A stretch of DNA of 64,000 nucleotides from Tillus elongatus (GCA_964006375.1 OZ023265.1:118712858-118776857); one strand, 5' to 3'. Shown: positions 1 to 12,739, counted from the first letter of the stretch. The notes: generated from the sequence alone by a model not told the origin. Numbers and translations: made by a program.

Positions 1-566
1 CTAACTGATAAACTTAAGTTTTATAACATGTTTTCTTTATTATCAGAAACTGTGAAAATTTGAGATGTTTATATGTATAAACATCTCAAATGTGAAAGGT
101 TTAACTACATCACTTAGACGCTCCGATCAACTTTTCATCAATCCTTTCTTTATTGCTTATACAGCAAGTCCCCGCTTAACTTCCTAATTAGGGACAGCGC
201 ATTATTGGGAATATAGGTATGCAATTGTTTCCCCGAAATAACATTCTAATAAGGTAGAAGGTAGTAGTGAAGTCTATTATCTAATCGCTCTTGTAATCAC
301 GCCTGTTATCGTTCAGTCCTCCCTGGAATTACGTCTGTGGCGTTGAAATTCAGATATGTAATAGGTATCTATAGTTTGCATTCGGTGAATAACTTTTACC
401 GAATGAGTGTCAATGTTAAATGATATATTTTCCGACAAGAAACTGCAACGCTAGACTGAGACAACGTTAAAATATATTCTCAGTAGATAAACCTCGTCAC
501 AAAACACAAAAATATACAAATAAAATCACACAGTAAATAAAATAAACATCAACATTAAAATAACAA

Positions 567-1973
567 TCACATCTCTAAAAACTCACGAACAGAATAAAAT
601 GTGTGTTCCAGCAGCAGATCTCTAATTCCCTTCCTGAAGCAGTTTTTGTCCAGTGACTTCAGGTGACTAGGTACCTTATTGTACAGTTTAACACAGTGAT
701 CGTTTGTTCCACTTTGCGTTCTTTTAAGTCGGTGAAACGGCACTATTAAATCAACTTTTTTTCTTGTAAGGTAAGAATGCAATTCTTGTCCAGTGAGAAA
801 CTTTTCTTTATTTGTATGTGTGTAAGTAACACAACTCATGATGTATTCGGATGGTATGGTGAGTATACTCATAGTCTTGAACGCAGACCTGCAGCTATCT
901 CGATGCCCTATACCTGCAAGTATCCTGACAGCTTTCTTTTGGAGGATAAATATTCTATTCATTTCAGGGGACGAACCCCAAACTGTGATACCATATGTTG
1001 CTACACACTTCCACATTTCCAAAATAAGCAGTTGTTGCTGTTACACAGACTGTTTCTATCATAAATCGCCACAGCAGATATATGGTCCATGACAGTTTTG
1101 TTGATAACTGGTTGATGTGTTGGCTCCAGCAAAGATTTTCTTGGTAAGTGACTCCCAGAAATTTCACACACTTACAAGGAGTATCAGGTCTAGCAGAAAA
1201 GATAAGTTTGTTTGCCTTTGTAACATCTGGCTGCAGTTGATTGTAGTCGAACCACACTTCTGCTTCTTTTATTGAACAGTTTGTTGCAACATTCACATAT
1301 GGTCTCTCATGTATATTTAAGAGAGCCGTATCATTCGCAACAAGTATACCTGTGTGCACGCAACATGGAGTGGCAAATCGTTAATATACACAAGAAAAAG
1401 GAGTGGTCCGAGAACTGACCCCTGTGGCACACCACATGTTTTTTCTTGCCAGTCTGATTCCTCTCTGTTCCATTTCACCCTCTGTTTCCTGTTTGATAGG
1501 TATGAAGTGATCAACTGGTGGGGAATTCCTCTTACACCATAATTGTAAAGCTTCTCCAACAATATCTTATGGGAAACGCTATCAAAAGCGTTCGAGAGGT
1601 CACAGAAACACACCTGAGCAACCTTTTGGTCATCTAAAGCTTGTGTGATGCTGTCTAGGAGTTCTATCATTGCTGACTGTGTATTTTGATCCTTCCTAAA
1701 TCCATGCTGACAAACTAGAAAGAGTTTGTTTCGCTCAAAGTACTGCATCAGCCGATCCCTGATCAGTGTTTCTATTATCTAGGAAAGAACAGGTAAAATG
1801 GATATAAGTCTGTAGTTGTCCAATATATGTTCATCACCTCCTTTAAATAAACTAATCACAATAGCCAACTTCAGAGCATCGGGGAAAACTCCCGATGTAA
1901 AACATCTGTTTATGACTGCAACTAAGGGCTCAACAATACAATGTATTATCTTCTTTAAAAACGTGACACTCAT
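567..1973 (-). pseudogene. Non-LTR reverse transcriptase, broken
   Basis: This is the RT domain in at least three frames. The N-terminal part (1973-1779) has the NYRLISILPVLS palm-entry motif. The central part (1748-1317) has AFDSVSHKILLEKL and CGVPQGSVLGPLLF. The next part (1359-964) has VANDTALL where the catalytic F/YADD box should be, then the KFLGV thumb motif. The last part (1022-567) is the C-terminal tail ending in REFLEM. The changed FADD box (first aspartate lost) and the frame breaks mean no active enzyme. Identification as non-LTR RT is secure; the clade (CR1/Daphne-like or Jockey) is inference. Confidence 0.85.
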
Positions 1974-2354
1974 TCCATTACCCTACTAGTCTTCGTTTTC
2001 AGATTGTATGTAATGTTTAGGACTTCCTCTACTGTTGTTTCCTCTAAATAAAATGAATATGACACTTTCAGTGATTTCTGAGGTTCTTTGGTGGTCTTTG
2101 ATTGAGTCGTTTGTTTGCCCACATTAACAAAATGTTTGTTTAGTTCTGTGGCAGTTATGTGGCATAATTTACTCACATCGTGATGCCGGCTGTTACTTCT
2201 TTCATTTTTTATTACTTTCCAAACAGCTTTTTGTTTATTTCCAGCTTGTTGGCTAAAGTTGATATTGAACTTCCTCTTTGTCTCTAACACAGCTCTCGTA
2301 TAATCCTCTCTGTATGTGTTGTATGCTTTGACTGCAGTCTCACTTTTAAGTACT

Positions 2355-3429
2355 TTAGAAACAGTGAATAATGCATCCAATATATTTTTCATTCTTATTA
2401 AATTCATCAGTAATCCAAGTCTTTTGATGGTTATTGATGATTTTTCTCTGAACAACAGGGCAAGTTTTGTCGAATGAAGATAAGAATTCCTCATAAAAAT
2501 AGTTGAAGGATTCCCCAGCAGTCCGACCGTGTAGAATCTCATCCCACCTGATAATACCCATCCTTATTTTGAACTCATGTATATTTATTTCATTTATTAA
2601 TCTAGTCTCATACACACCAATTTCTACGCCCCTCACAGAGTGAATCAGAGGAATGCTGAATAAGAATCTCTGACTGTAGTGATCGGACATATGCATGTTT
2701 AGAGTCTCTGTTCTATAGTGACATCTGGGAACATTTGTGAACACATTGTCAACACAAGTGACAGTGCTACCTTGGACTCTAGTTGGTTGATTCATTGTAG
2801 CGTAGAGACCATGGTTAATTAACTTGTTTACGTTATTGTAGTTTGTTATGCTCTTTCGAACACCTACAATTATAAAATTGGCATCAGAATAAATGGTCAT
2901 CAAGGAATCTAGAGTATCTTCAAATACAGATATAAAGATCTCCATGCTTCCAAGAGGGGATATATACGCCACAACAATCAGACTGTTGATGGATGGAATG
3001 TACACACCACATAGCTCAAACACCTTGCTCTTATCAGTTATATTTAAAATTTCATAATTGTATTTTCGATCAACTAAAATCATTACTCCTCCGTGAATAT
3101 TATCACTTCATGAAAAACAACAAGCCATGTTGTATCCCGCCACTTTAATTTGCTTCTCATTCCCACACATTCCCATAACTCCAACCAGTCAACCAGTGCT
3201 CTGTGATACAGATAGTGTCTATTTTTGGTATGCATGACACAAGAAATAACTCCAACATATTTTGCTTATATGTTATAGACTGAATATTCATGTTCAATAT
3301 AGTTACTTCTGCCATTATTTGTTTCTTGGGTACATTTTTATGAAATAAGTTTAGCATGTTTTGATTCTTACTAATTCTGTTCGGTCTGTTAGAAAACTGA
3401 GTTGATTCTTTTTGTAAGAAAAAATCCAT
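2355..3429 (-). pseudogene. AP-like endonuclease domain of the same retrotransposon, broken
   Basis: The start of ORF2 (3429-3157) has ILNMNIQSI and ICITEHWL, which match the first blocks of apurinic-like endonucleases of non-LTR elements. The second part (3083-2355) has a PTRVQGSTVTCVDNVFTN block and MSDHYSQ, the usual PTR, D-N and SDH boxes. The usual GDFN box reads GVRKS, so the nicking site residues are lost. A further segment (2542-1970) is the linker to RT. The enzyme would have nicked the target DNA. Confidence 0.8.
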
Positions 3430-3583
3430 TTCACCGACTTTGGGACAAATTACTGGCTTGCCTCTTGATCCCTGCCATGTTTTGTTCTGAAACTATAGAT
3501 GTTATAGGTAATGGTTGCAAGACCTGAATTTCTTGAGTATTAACCTGATTTCCTTGTCCTCCTTCCCGAAGTTTATCAAATCT

Positions 3584-4735
3584 TCACTGAAATTTTTCCT
3601 CTTTTAAACTAATATCCACTTCATAAGTGACACTTTCGACGCTGTTTGCTTTTACTAGATGTTCTTTAGTTTTCACAAATATGAGATTCTTCCCTTGGTA
3701 CTGATTTTGTTCCATTGTAGAGGAAATATGTGCTGCAATGCTTCTGTTGTTCATCTTTCGTCCTGAACCTGAGTTGATTTCGACAAAACTTGCACAAGCC
3801 TCTATACAATAGTTTACTCTTATTATAAATTCTTGCAGCTTGCTGTTGAATTTACCCACATATTAATGCGATTTCGATTTTCACATACAATCAGAACAGA
3901 TGTTGCAATTATATTTGTGTGCAAACACATTTTAATTTTTGTTAGTATATCTCTGAAAGATGAATATTTTCCATGTACAAAGTCATTACCACCTGCCACT
4001 ACTATTAGATAATCTTTAAGAGTCAAAGTTTTAGTAAGCTCTTCTACATTCTCTAATATGTTTCTAAATAATGCTCCTGGCTTTATTATTGCTTCAACTT
4101 TATAGCTCTTGTTTCTCAATTCTTGGTATAGAGCTTTATTTATGTTTTGACTGTGTTCGTCACACAAAATCAAGACTCGCCCACTGCATAAATTTGCCGG
4201 CAGCTTTTCTGCTACAGTGTTTTGAAGTGGTTGTGGTTCCAGTATATACAAAAGTTGTTTACAAAGTTTTTCTGTCTCAAACTTCTCTTTCATATCTTCA
4301 ATCTGAACTTGCAGCTGCTCATTTAGTAATTTAAGCTGGTTTGTTTGCATCACCAATTTCTCATTTACAATATGCAATTCCTTTAGTTTCATCATGTTCT
4401 CCTGAAGATGTCTTCCAAGTGAAACACAATCATTACATTCAGACTGTGGTTCCAGTTGATCACTGTTTTTCTTTGCCTTTGCTATTTTATCCTTTAGAAG
4501 TTTAATAATTTCTCTTTGGTGTTCGATTTGACCCGAATAATTTCGTTCCATGTCTTAGGCATCCATTTCAAATAAACTGTTTCTTTTTTTCAGTGTTCCT
4601 ATATAAGTATCTTTCTGTTCACACTCCTTCAGCAATTCTGGAATCTTATTCTTCTGCAACTGCAATTCTGGAATCTTATTCTTCTGCAACTGCAATTCTT
4701 CCTCACCTTCAACATCATATGTGACTTCAATTCAC
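3584..4735 (-). pseudogene. Retrotransposon ORF1 with coiled coil and SGNH-esterase-like domain
   Basis: The longest piece (4551-3823) starts with a charged coiled coil rich in K, E and L and then has an alpha/beta block with RVLILCDEHSQNI and LIVVAGGNDF. These resemble blocks I and III of SGNH/GDSL hydrolases, which some CR1-group ORF1 proteins carry. The serine block is degenerate. Another frame upstream (about 4735-4562) adds a Q/K-rich coil with a 10-residue tandem repeat and ends in a stop just before this piece. A last piece (3859-3584) is a basic C-terminal region. ORF1 proteins bind element RNA; the esterase-like role here is inference. Confidence 0.6.
4632..4700. repeat. 30-bp tandem repeat, 2.3 copies, inside ORF1
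   Basis: Two identical 30-bp units (4632-4661, 4662-4691) are followed by a partial third. Thirty is a multiple of three, so the repeat adds ten residues per unit to the ORF1 coiled coil without shifting frame. Confidence 0.9.
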
Positions 4736-5109
4736 TGAATTCGAGACAAATCAGAAAGGCTAGAAACCATAACATTATGAGACGAATAACAAAATGCCTC
4801 CATGTCAGTGGGTTGTAATTTTGAGCATTTGTTATAAGTTCCACATTTTTTTATATTTGTTTTTGTGTTTTAGTTTTCGATTAGCTATTAGTTATGTTCT
4901 GTACTCATTTATAATAAATAACTACCTACCTTGTTGAGTTCTATTTTGGTTTTACAAGTTAGTTGACAACACATTGATTTTACAGAACTAAACAAGGGAA
5001 ATGCAGCAATTTGGATGCAAATACAAAGTGTTCTCTTTTTTACGTGAGAAGGCCTAACAAATGTTATGTTCTCATTTGTAAGAGGTGGGACTTGACATGT
5101 AGACGTCAA

Positions 5110-5780
5110 CCAGCATATTATAAAGTTCCAAAGCCTGCTTTAAATCTATTGTGACAATTTGAATTAAGTGAATCCAATAAAATTGAAATATTCGGGAAAC
5201 GGTGGAATTTGCGTATAGGGAATGCTAATACACGTTGAAAGGGAAACCGGATGCGAATCGAAATAGCTCATAACATATAGGGTGTTCCATTTGAAATAAG
5301 TGAGTAATTGTGATTTGAATTTTACCAAATGGCACGGCTAATTCTTATCACCTTGTATATTTAAAAGAAACGCTATCAAACGTGTCGTGTAGGTGCCAAC
5401 CTGAGGGTCATCTGTGCAAAAACTGAGTCTTCTTAGTTGTATTTCCACAGAGAGATAGCGTGTAATGTTCACCTTAGTTTTCGCGATAAATTTCAAAAAA
5501 ATTGAAAAATTTCGAAAACAGTTGATTTTTCACATATGGTATATCAATAATAATTCATGTCAAATTCAATGTAGAATTAGAAAATATAATGAAAATCACC
5601 ATGTTGTATTTAAAATAAGTAAGTTGATGGTCACTTCTGGTTAAACTGGAACTCTGACATAAACTATTTTCACTGAACTGGAATTTGTCTCAATCGTATG
5701 TGTGTAAATTTCCAAATTTCAAATCAGAGTACTTATTGAGAAATGGCTAACTAAAGGTCTTGGCGCCACACCCTGTATAT
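5110..5780. other. No gene seen; AT-rich repeat flank
   Basis: There is no coding signal. The CACCCTGTATATTACA string near 5768 resembles the ends of short interspersed repeats seen elsewhere in this window (for example near 38920 and 42640). Confidence 0.4.
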
Positions 5781-7400
5781 TACATCCACTAACAATCATC
5801 AAGGGCAGCCGCAATGAACTGTGTTATGGTTATCAGGTTTGTAACGGTGGATCTTCCTGCAATGAAGCCATGCTGAGACAACGATATCTTATCCTGAAAA
5901 TTGAACATTATACGATTACGCAAAGCAGGCCTCAAAAATCTTACAGAAAACGCAAAGAATAGATATTGGACGATAATTTGAATAATTAACTCTCTCACCA
6001 GACTTGTAGATAGGAAAACCACGAGATATCTTCCATATATCTGGGAAAACTCCACTATTCAATACTAAATTGAAGATTCTTTTAAGAGGTGGCAGGAGGA
6101 CATTTAGGCAGTATCTTACTAAAAATGCCATAACAAGATCAGGTCCATAGGAAAAATTAGCTTTAATCTTTTTAGCTGCCAAAGCCACAAATAAAGTTGA
6201 GGCACCCTTAGCATCAGAAACTGTAGAAGAGCATGAAGAAGTTGACAAATTGGCAGCACTGAAACAATTACTGAGAGAGAGGAGGCAAAACCATCCACCA
6301 ATCCCTGTCCAGATTCATTGTCTCCTGAAAAAGTTGAGTGACTAGAGGTTAGAAAAGTAGCTCCAGAATTTGTTGGGGTTTGTTTTCAAATCTTGTTCTA
6401 TTTTCAACTTATAATTTTGATAAGATGCTCTTATGTCCTCCATGATCTTGTGTCTTAAGTCTTCAAATTTCTGCAAGTATTCAGCGCCACCAAACTTTTT
6501 AAACTTTCGCTGATAAGTATATTTACGCCTAATGTTTAACTTGATGGCCCCGGAGAACCATGGAGGGTAAGAATCACATGCTGCAAGAGTTGTCCTGGGA
6601 ACGAAAATATTAAATAAACTATAGATTTTTCATAAAAGCAAGCAAGCATTAAATTTACATTTTTAAATGTACTGAGATCTTCCCAAGACATCTCAGCAAG
6701 ACTCGCATATAAAGAAGGCAGATTACACCGAAGGAAGTGATATGACCTATGTTCATTATTTCCTGACGACGAGAAAGTAGTATAATGGGATCGGGCTGCA
6801 TCAGTCGCAATATACAGTGGTGGATGATTTCCATCCCAAGTTACCGGAGAGCTATGAGCTAGTTCTACCTGACATCTAGTAGATAACACCAAGTCAAGTA
6901 TCCTATTTTTGCATTTCTAACAAAGTTAAACTGCTAAAGGAGAAGCAAATTGCAGAAATTATTCAGAGTGGTAACACGATTATTTGAGGATGCATTTTGG
7001 CAGCTGCTATACTCTGGAATGTTAAAGTCCCCAAAATATTAAGTCCAAACCATATTTAACATGCAAAAACTCCAGTGCCTTATATAGAAGGGAGTAGTCA
7101 GCAAGTGTAGTACTAGAAGGGATGTACACAACTAAAATGTTGAGAGGATTGCTTATAAGAAATTTGGACTGAAATAATATCTACGTGAGGAAGAAAAAGA
7201 AGCAGATCACAGTCCCGACACACATCAAGCGAATCGGCTAGAAGGTGAAATGCGACAGCCACTAAAACGCCACCTCCTTTACTTGTTTGGGTGGCAGACA
7301 GATCCCTAGCAGATCTAAAAACACTGTATCTTTCATCGAAAAGCTCACCGTCCGGGAAACCATCATCAATCCAAGTCTCGGAGAAGGCAAAACATTCCAC
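5780..7400 (-). mobile_element. Second decayed non-LTR retrotransposon (EN and RT N-terminal half)
   Basis: On the minus strand, 7400-7113 encodes an endonuclease start (SETWIDDGFPDGELFDERY, KGGGVLVAV). Then 6892-6536 carries the HPP end of the endonuclease and the linker (SPVTWDGNHPPLYI). A degenerate linker follows (6540-6330), and 6248-5789 gives the RT N-terminal blocks (LNSGVFPDIWK, NYRPISIL, LSQHGFIAGRSTVTNL). It stops before the RT catalytic core, so the 3' half is missing. It is a Jockey/CR1-type element, distinct from the one at 480-4750. Stops and frame changes show it is dead. Confidence 0.8.
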
Positions 7401-7684
7401 AGGACATGCCTGGAAACAAAGTTATAAACATCAAGAGTCTTTGTTCACAGACCTCGCACATTCTGATAGAAAATACTTAAATTATTTAGTTTTATTGTTG
7501 TACTAGCACTACGGAGTTCCTGTCATTGCTATTGCAGGCTTAAAATATGAGTTCTGACAGACCGCAACCGGTGCTGATAAGCAGGGCACTCGTGATCCCA
7601 AACAGAGTTCGCACTCCCTATCTTAGTAGCACCTAAACAATTGATACAGGTGAGAGTTACAGAAGTGCAGCTCCACAAAAGATG

Positions 7685-7799
<115 letters not shown>

Positions 7800-7818
7800 A
7801 ATAAAATTATAGGTTAAT

Positions 7819-8413
7819 GCGGCCAACTATCTTGCGGGACTGTCCCGTAATGGCTGTTGTAATCCCGCATTGCAATAATTATTAAAATAGTTCCACAAAA
7901 TGTCTAATGCATGTCCCTGATGCCCAGATTATTAAATTCGTAGAGTTAACGACAAACTACTTTAGCATAAGTGAAACCGAAGCATATCGGTTGTTCGTTG
8001 TGTGTGTATGCAGGCGGTATGCGTGAGTGTGAGGTGAGTGTTGTCATTTCGCACGTGCAAGTGTGTGAAAGAGAGAAAAAAATTGCAAAGGCCTATTAGT
8101 GAATCAAGGTCAATAGGCGCCATTAGTCCATTAGTATTTTCATTGATGAATGCCTTCTGGACATTGGTAAAATAGCCACTTGAAGTTGAAATGTTACGTA
8201 CAATGCTTGTAAAATTTAATATGGGCAGTTGTGAAAACTTTCATGAAATAAACACAAACCCAGAATTATTTTTAAAATGCCACTCTTGTGAGAAACGTGA
8301 TTTTTAAAATGAATAATAACTTCAGTAAGTTGCGTTTGTTTGCACCGTCACACTCAAACCCTCTATCCTATCTACAAGAATGTCCCGCATTGACTTTTTA
8401 TAAAGTTGGCCGC
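7819..8413. repeat. Possible small inverted-repeat element between hAT-derived sequence
   Basis: The ends share GCGGCCAACT (7819-7828) and its reverse complement (8404-8413), and GCGGGAC recurs just inside both ends. The right flank matches the interior of the hAT-type element at 58533-59566 (near 58979), so this may be an insertion into such a copy. No clean TSD is visible. The inside has no coding signal. Confidence 0.4.
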
Positions 8414-8415
8414 CT

Positions 8416-8981
8416 TATGATAGGTATATAATAATCACTTGAAGTTTTAACTGTTTACTCATTGAGAATATTAAACTGTTTTGGCTCATTGTGAAATCAA
8501 GCATGTTCAGCCTAATATTTCTAAAAGGCAATCTGCAATTATCGTCATAAATTCTGAAAAATTACATTGCCAATCGCTTTTGAATACTGCCATCATAATG
8601 TTGCAATCAAAAAAGGCTTTGGGATGCTAGGATATATAAAAAAAAATATCTGTGATTGAGTTAAATGGCTCCGTCAGATCTCAATGTAAAAATATGCATT
8701 AGTGAAATCAACTCAGATTACGCTACAGACTCAGTAGGGCCGATACAGAATTTAAAGCGCCGCTACTGAGTTGATGGGCCCGCTAATGGCTTACAACTTC
8801 ACTACCTTTGGCAGCTTTGAATGCCTATAATGTTCAATTTTGAAGTATTTTTAAACAACGAACTTCGACTATTTTGGAGAATTACGTATTTCGAACTTCA
8901 AACTACTTTAACATCAGCCAGTGTATACAATTTTTCAAACCGAAGGTTCGGTTCAAAATTTCGAAGCTTCACACACCTCTA
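8416..8981 (+). mobile_element. Partial copy of the hAT-type nonautonomous element
   Basis: This copy aligns to the right half of the complete copy at 58533-59566: shared blocks include GCTCCGTCAGATCTCAATG-like and TTCGAAGCTTCACACACCTCTA at the right end. The right terminal repeat ends in CACACCTCTA at 8981. The left end is missing, replaced by the 7819-8413 sequence. Confidence 0.75.
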
Positions 8982-10227
8982 GCAGTGACGAATAATACAC
9001 ATTATCATAACGTCCTATGAAACAGAGAAATTTAACTTCATTATAATTGTCAAGCATTTTAATGTGTTTTATGTATGTAAGGAAATACATTTTCAAATTT
9101 TACATACAATAACAATAATAAAATGAATTATGTAACAAAATACGCAGTAGTGAAATCTACTGAGATTATGCTACCGGCTCAGAGTTTAAAGCACCACTAC
9201 TGAGTTAACGGGGCCGCTACTGGGTTTCAACTTCACTACATTTGGCAGCTTTGAATGCCTTCTAATGTTCAATTTTGAAGTATTTTTGAACAATGAACTT
9301 GAGACTATTTTAGAGAATTATGTATTTTGAACTTCGAACTACTTTAAGATCATTCTGTTCAAAATTTCGAAGCTTCGCACACAGGTAGTAGTGACAAATA
9401 ATATAGTTATAATAATGCCTTATGAAACAGAGAAATTTAACTTGATTATAATTGTCAAGCATTTTAATGTGTTTTGTGTATGTAAAGGAATACATTTTGG
9501 GGTGACGGTTGACTTTACCGCAACTACATTTCAACGTGATTATAATAGAATATGGCCTAAAAACAGTTGTACATATCTTAATAAAGTTAAACAATGTGGT
9601 ATATTTCGTTTTTAATAACCTTTCAGTGATAAAAGCAATTAAAACGTTTCGATTTACAATAAAAACGTATATTTTTGTACCAGAGGTTATGACTGTTGTT
9701 TTGTTGACAAATTTCATGCAGATAGGCGTTGTTGTCAGTTTCGAATCTATTTCCTTATTACAGGGTAGTATTTGTCTTCTTTTTTCTTTAGGGAAATTTT
9801 ATGTGGTAACTATGGCACAATGACTTATAAAACTTAAAACGGTTTCAGCTTTTATTTTGACAAGGTGGTGTCTTGTCAGGTCCAGAAAGTCAGGTCGGCA
9901 GGAGTGTGTGTAAAAAGCATTTAAGATCTTTTGTTGCGTTCAAGCGGCAAAACACTCTTGGAATTTAATATTAAATGTGGCAACGCTGTTGAAACGTGAC
10001 AGTTCGAAACTTGAAAATAGTGGATTTTTCATAACTTTAATTATCATTTATTCTGCTATTTATGGTTTTTCCGTTAATTTTTTTGCTGATTATTTATCTA
10101 CGTTACATACTCTTTCTTGTGGTGTGTGTCGTTTTGCTTGATTCCAGTTGCGGTAAAGTCGACAGTCACCCATTTTGGAACTTTACATACAATAACAATA
10201 ATAAAATGAATTGTGTAACAAAATTAT
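8690..10227 (+). repeat. Tandem duplication (period about 449 bp), second unit split by a 670-bp insertion
   Basis: Unit 1 (about 8690-9138) holds the right end of the hAT-type copy plus about 150 bp of flank (GTGACGAATAATAC, ACATACAATAACAATAATA). Unit 2 starts near 9139, repeats the same order, is interrupted at 9493-10178 by a transposon, and resumes to about 10227. Unit 1 therefore shows the uninterrupted state of unit 2. Confidence 0.85.
9501..10170 (+). mobile_element. 670-bp nonautonomous DNA transposon, 25-bp TIRs, 8-bp TSD
   Basis: The terminal inverted repeats (TIRs) begin GGTGACGGTTGACTTTACCG on the left; the right end is the matching inverse, with 23 of 25 positions agreeing. The perfect duplication CATTTTGG flanks it (9493-9500 and 10171-10178). 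The duplicated copy at 9088-9095 shows one uninterrupted version of the site. No transposase is encoded. GG-starting TIRs with 8-bp duplications are seen in Merlin and some other superfamilies; the assignment is open. Confidence 0.85.
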
Positions 10228-10229
10228 TT

Positions 10230-11730
10230 ATTAGATAAATTTATTTTCAATTTTCTTTTTCTGTAAGAACCATAAACAAGGCTACCACTAAAAGCAGCAT
10301 ATCAATTTCCCTGACTTTTCCCTGACATGCCAAAATCTATTTCCCTAACTTTGATCTTCTACAATTTACCCCCAACATGTGTAACACACTACTACACAAT
10401 ACAGTAGGTCTCCGCGTCATGGCGAAAAACACACTTCCCGATTGCAAATACAAAGCGACCATTGAACGCAAAATTAAAAAAAAACTATTTTGGTTTTGTG
10501 GAAAAAAAATCATTAAATGAATTGCTCAGAATTACACAAAAAGCAAACACATTGTTTCAGTTATTTACCATAAAAAGGAAACAAATAATGTTTCCCTAGC
10601 AGGGACAAAAATTCGCTGACTTTTAGTCAATTTTCGCATTTTTCCCCAATTTTTACTTGACACAATTTTTTCATCTACAAATTCCCTCACTGTTCCCGGT
10701 GTTCCAGACGCGCAGGAACCCTGCAGAAAGCAATCAGACTTAAATATGTTCTGATGATATTGTGTATTTACATTCATTTCACTAATATATGAAACAGAGT
10801 ACAGCAAAATTTAGACTACAAAAAGAAATTTACTAATTTTAAATATTACAGCGTTTGGATGCAAAAAAAATGTGACGAGAAAACAAACACTGTGCTATCA
10901 AGAAAAGCAAAGCAATTTGTAAAATCCAAATCTATACCTAAAAACAAAAAGCACCCCAAAAAAGAAAAAAGGTGAAAAAGATGAAATAAAAGCCAAGAAT
11001 GACTACATCTGTTTATTTACAGACAATAAAAAAATACAGCAATAAATACATGATTATTAGTTTTTAAGCATGCAAATACCACTAATATTCTGACAAGAAG
11101 TCAATCACATACAGACTTATTTACCTCTGTCAAATGAGTAAATCACAAAAATATTTGAATGTATTCAGGAATGTACAAAAAAAAATTGAGAGCAAGTTCA
11201 TATTTATTCTATATGAATGGCGACTAAATAAATCTGTATAAACAACTAATAATATAACAATATAAACAATTAAAACAATATGATTTTCATGCAATAAAAA
11301 AATAACTTATAAAAGTGGTTTTCCATTCATAGAACTAAAGAGTACGAATATACAAGGTGCATTTGTAATAAATAATTGCAAAACATGATTAAAATATAGC
11401 AGTCAAAAACTAGAAATATGAGAAGGATTTGTGATATATGTTCTACATCAGGTAACAAACGACTTAAAACAAGCTAGACTATGAGCTATGCAAACAGCTA
11501 TAAGGAGGTCCCAATTGTTCGAAAGCTTTCAAAGCAGCCAAACTTTTAACACGATAGAATTTGCAGAATTTAAAAAGCTACACAATAAATTTTAATTTAC
11601 CATTACACAGGTTGTTCCAGGGTAAGCAGAAGTAATATTGTCTTCTTTGATTCCCTGTCGAGTTTGTCTAAATAAAACCTTATCCTAAATCATGACGCTA
11701 AAAAACAGCACAAGTACCATACTTATTGTA
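10230..11730. other. No gene seen; AT-rich sequence
   Basis: The stretch is A- and T-rich with many poly-A tracts. I see no open reading frame with protein-like composition, no clear repeat structure and no RNA gene. Confidence 0.5.
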
Positions 11731-11734
11731 TCAG

Positions 11735-11870
11735 ACAATGGGCGAGTTCACCAGGCACAAGCACTGCCAGCAGTTGCATTGCTATGTCAAAAAATCACAT
11801 TTGTCACCATTTTTTGACATAACAATGCAACTGCTGACAGCTGCAGGTACCTGGTAAACTCGCCCATTGT
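11735..11870. mobile_element. Short palindromic MITE-like hairpin
   Basis: About 136 bp fold into a long hairpin: the left end CAATGGGCGAGTTCACCAGG pairs with CCTGGTAAACTCGCCCATTG on the right, and a second stem (GCAGTTGCATTGCTATGTCA with its inverse) encloses a small loop. The CAATG start fits the hAT end pattern, but I see no matching 8-bp duplication in the flanks. Confidence 0.7.
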
Positions 11871-12334
11871 AAAATTTCATACAAAAAAGCAATCATTTGT
11901 TATTAGTTCCATCAAGTGCACTTTACATTTGATAGAACATTGAGTATTTTGATATATGAAGCTACATATTTAATATCTTTGACAAACATAATTATGCTTT
12001 GTCTGCCAACTGTGGTAACTCAAATTTATGTTGAAACGCACAACAAAAAATTAATAATATACTTTTAGATTCTAATAGTGACCATTGCATGGGTATGTGC
12101 ACTGGAAAATATGAATACAGACAGGAATATTAATTTATACTAAATTTTTTTTATTATTTGCATTAAAAGCAATACATCATTCAAATAACAACACAAAAGG
12201 TATGATCAGATAATGTAGATAATTTTGAATTCCTATTAGTTTTCTGATTCGACCCACCTGTTATTCTCATCTTGGTACTACGGTACTACTGTATTACTGT
12301 GGGGGGCATGTTAATTTGTAGCTATAAGCAATGC

Positions 12335-12680
12335 ATAGTTTGTACTTGACAAGTTTTGAAAATGCATTTTGGTCTATATGCTATTTTTTTTTCAAATGAC
12401 AAAACAAAGAATGGCCATTAAGGTTGGCATTAAAAATGAATAATAACTCAGCCAACTGATGCAAATGTTGGAGAAAGCTTTTGGTGAATATTTGTAGTCA
12501 TAATGGACATGCATTTTGTGCTTGGCCAGCATGTTTTGGAAATGCCTGTTTGCAAACTTTGCTTTTTTTTAAGTGATGAAACGACGAATTTGCATTAAAG
12601 TTTACATTTTAAAAAAACGATATATCTTGGTACAAATGTTGGAAAAGGTTTTCGGTGAATAATAAACATTTGCAAGATGA
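12335..12680. repeat. Diverged tandem duplication, unit about 170 bp
   Basis: Two units share the order TTGNCTTGRCNAG, a run of T before CAAATGAC/AAGTGATG, and CAAATGTTGGAGAAAGCTTTTGGTGAAT (second copy CAAATGTTGGAAAAGGTTTTCGGTGAAT). No coding role is seen. Confidence 0.65.
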
Positions 12681-12739
12681 CCGTGACATGTTGAAGGTTC
12701 TATTATTATATTTTTTATTAAAGATACATTCAAGATAAT

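Larger units (their letters stand above)
480..4750 (-). mobile_element. Decayed CR1/Jockey-like non-LTR retrotransposon with ORF1 and ORF2 remains
   Basis: Read on the minus strand, this stretch carries in order an ORF1 (about 4735-3584), an endonuclease segment (3429-2355) and a reverse transcriptase with its C-terminal tail (1973-567). That is the layout of a two-ORF non-LTR retrotransposon that copies itself by target-primed reverse transcription. The frame is broken by many stops and shifts, and two catalytic motifs are altered, so it is dead. The RT motif GVPQGSVLGPLLF and the tail motif FYSVREFL fit the CR1/Jockey supergroup. The exact clade is not settled. The outer ends are approximate. 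Confidence 0.85.

Noticed and set aside
11735..11870. A transcription terminator or microRNA hairpin
   Set aside because: The long, near-perfect ends and hAT-like CAATG start are better explained by a MITE; no evidence for processing can be read from the sequence.
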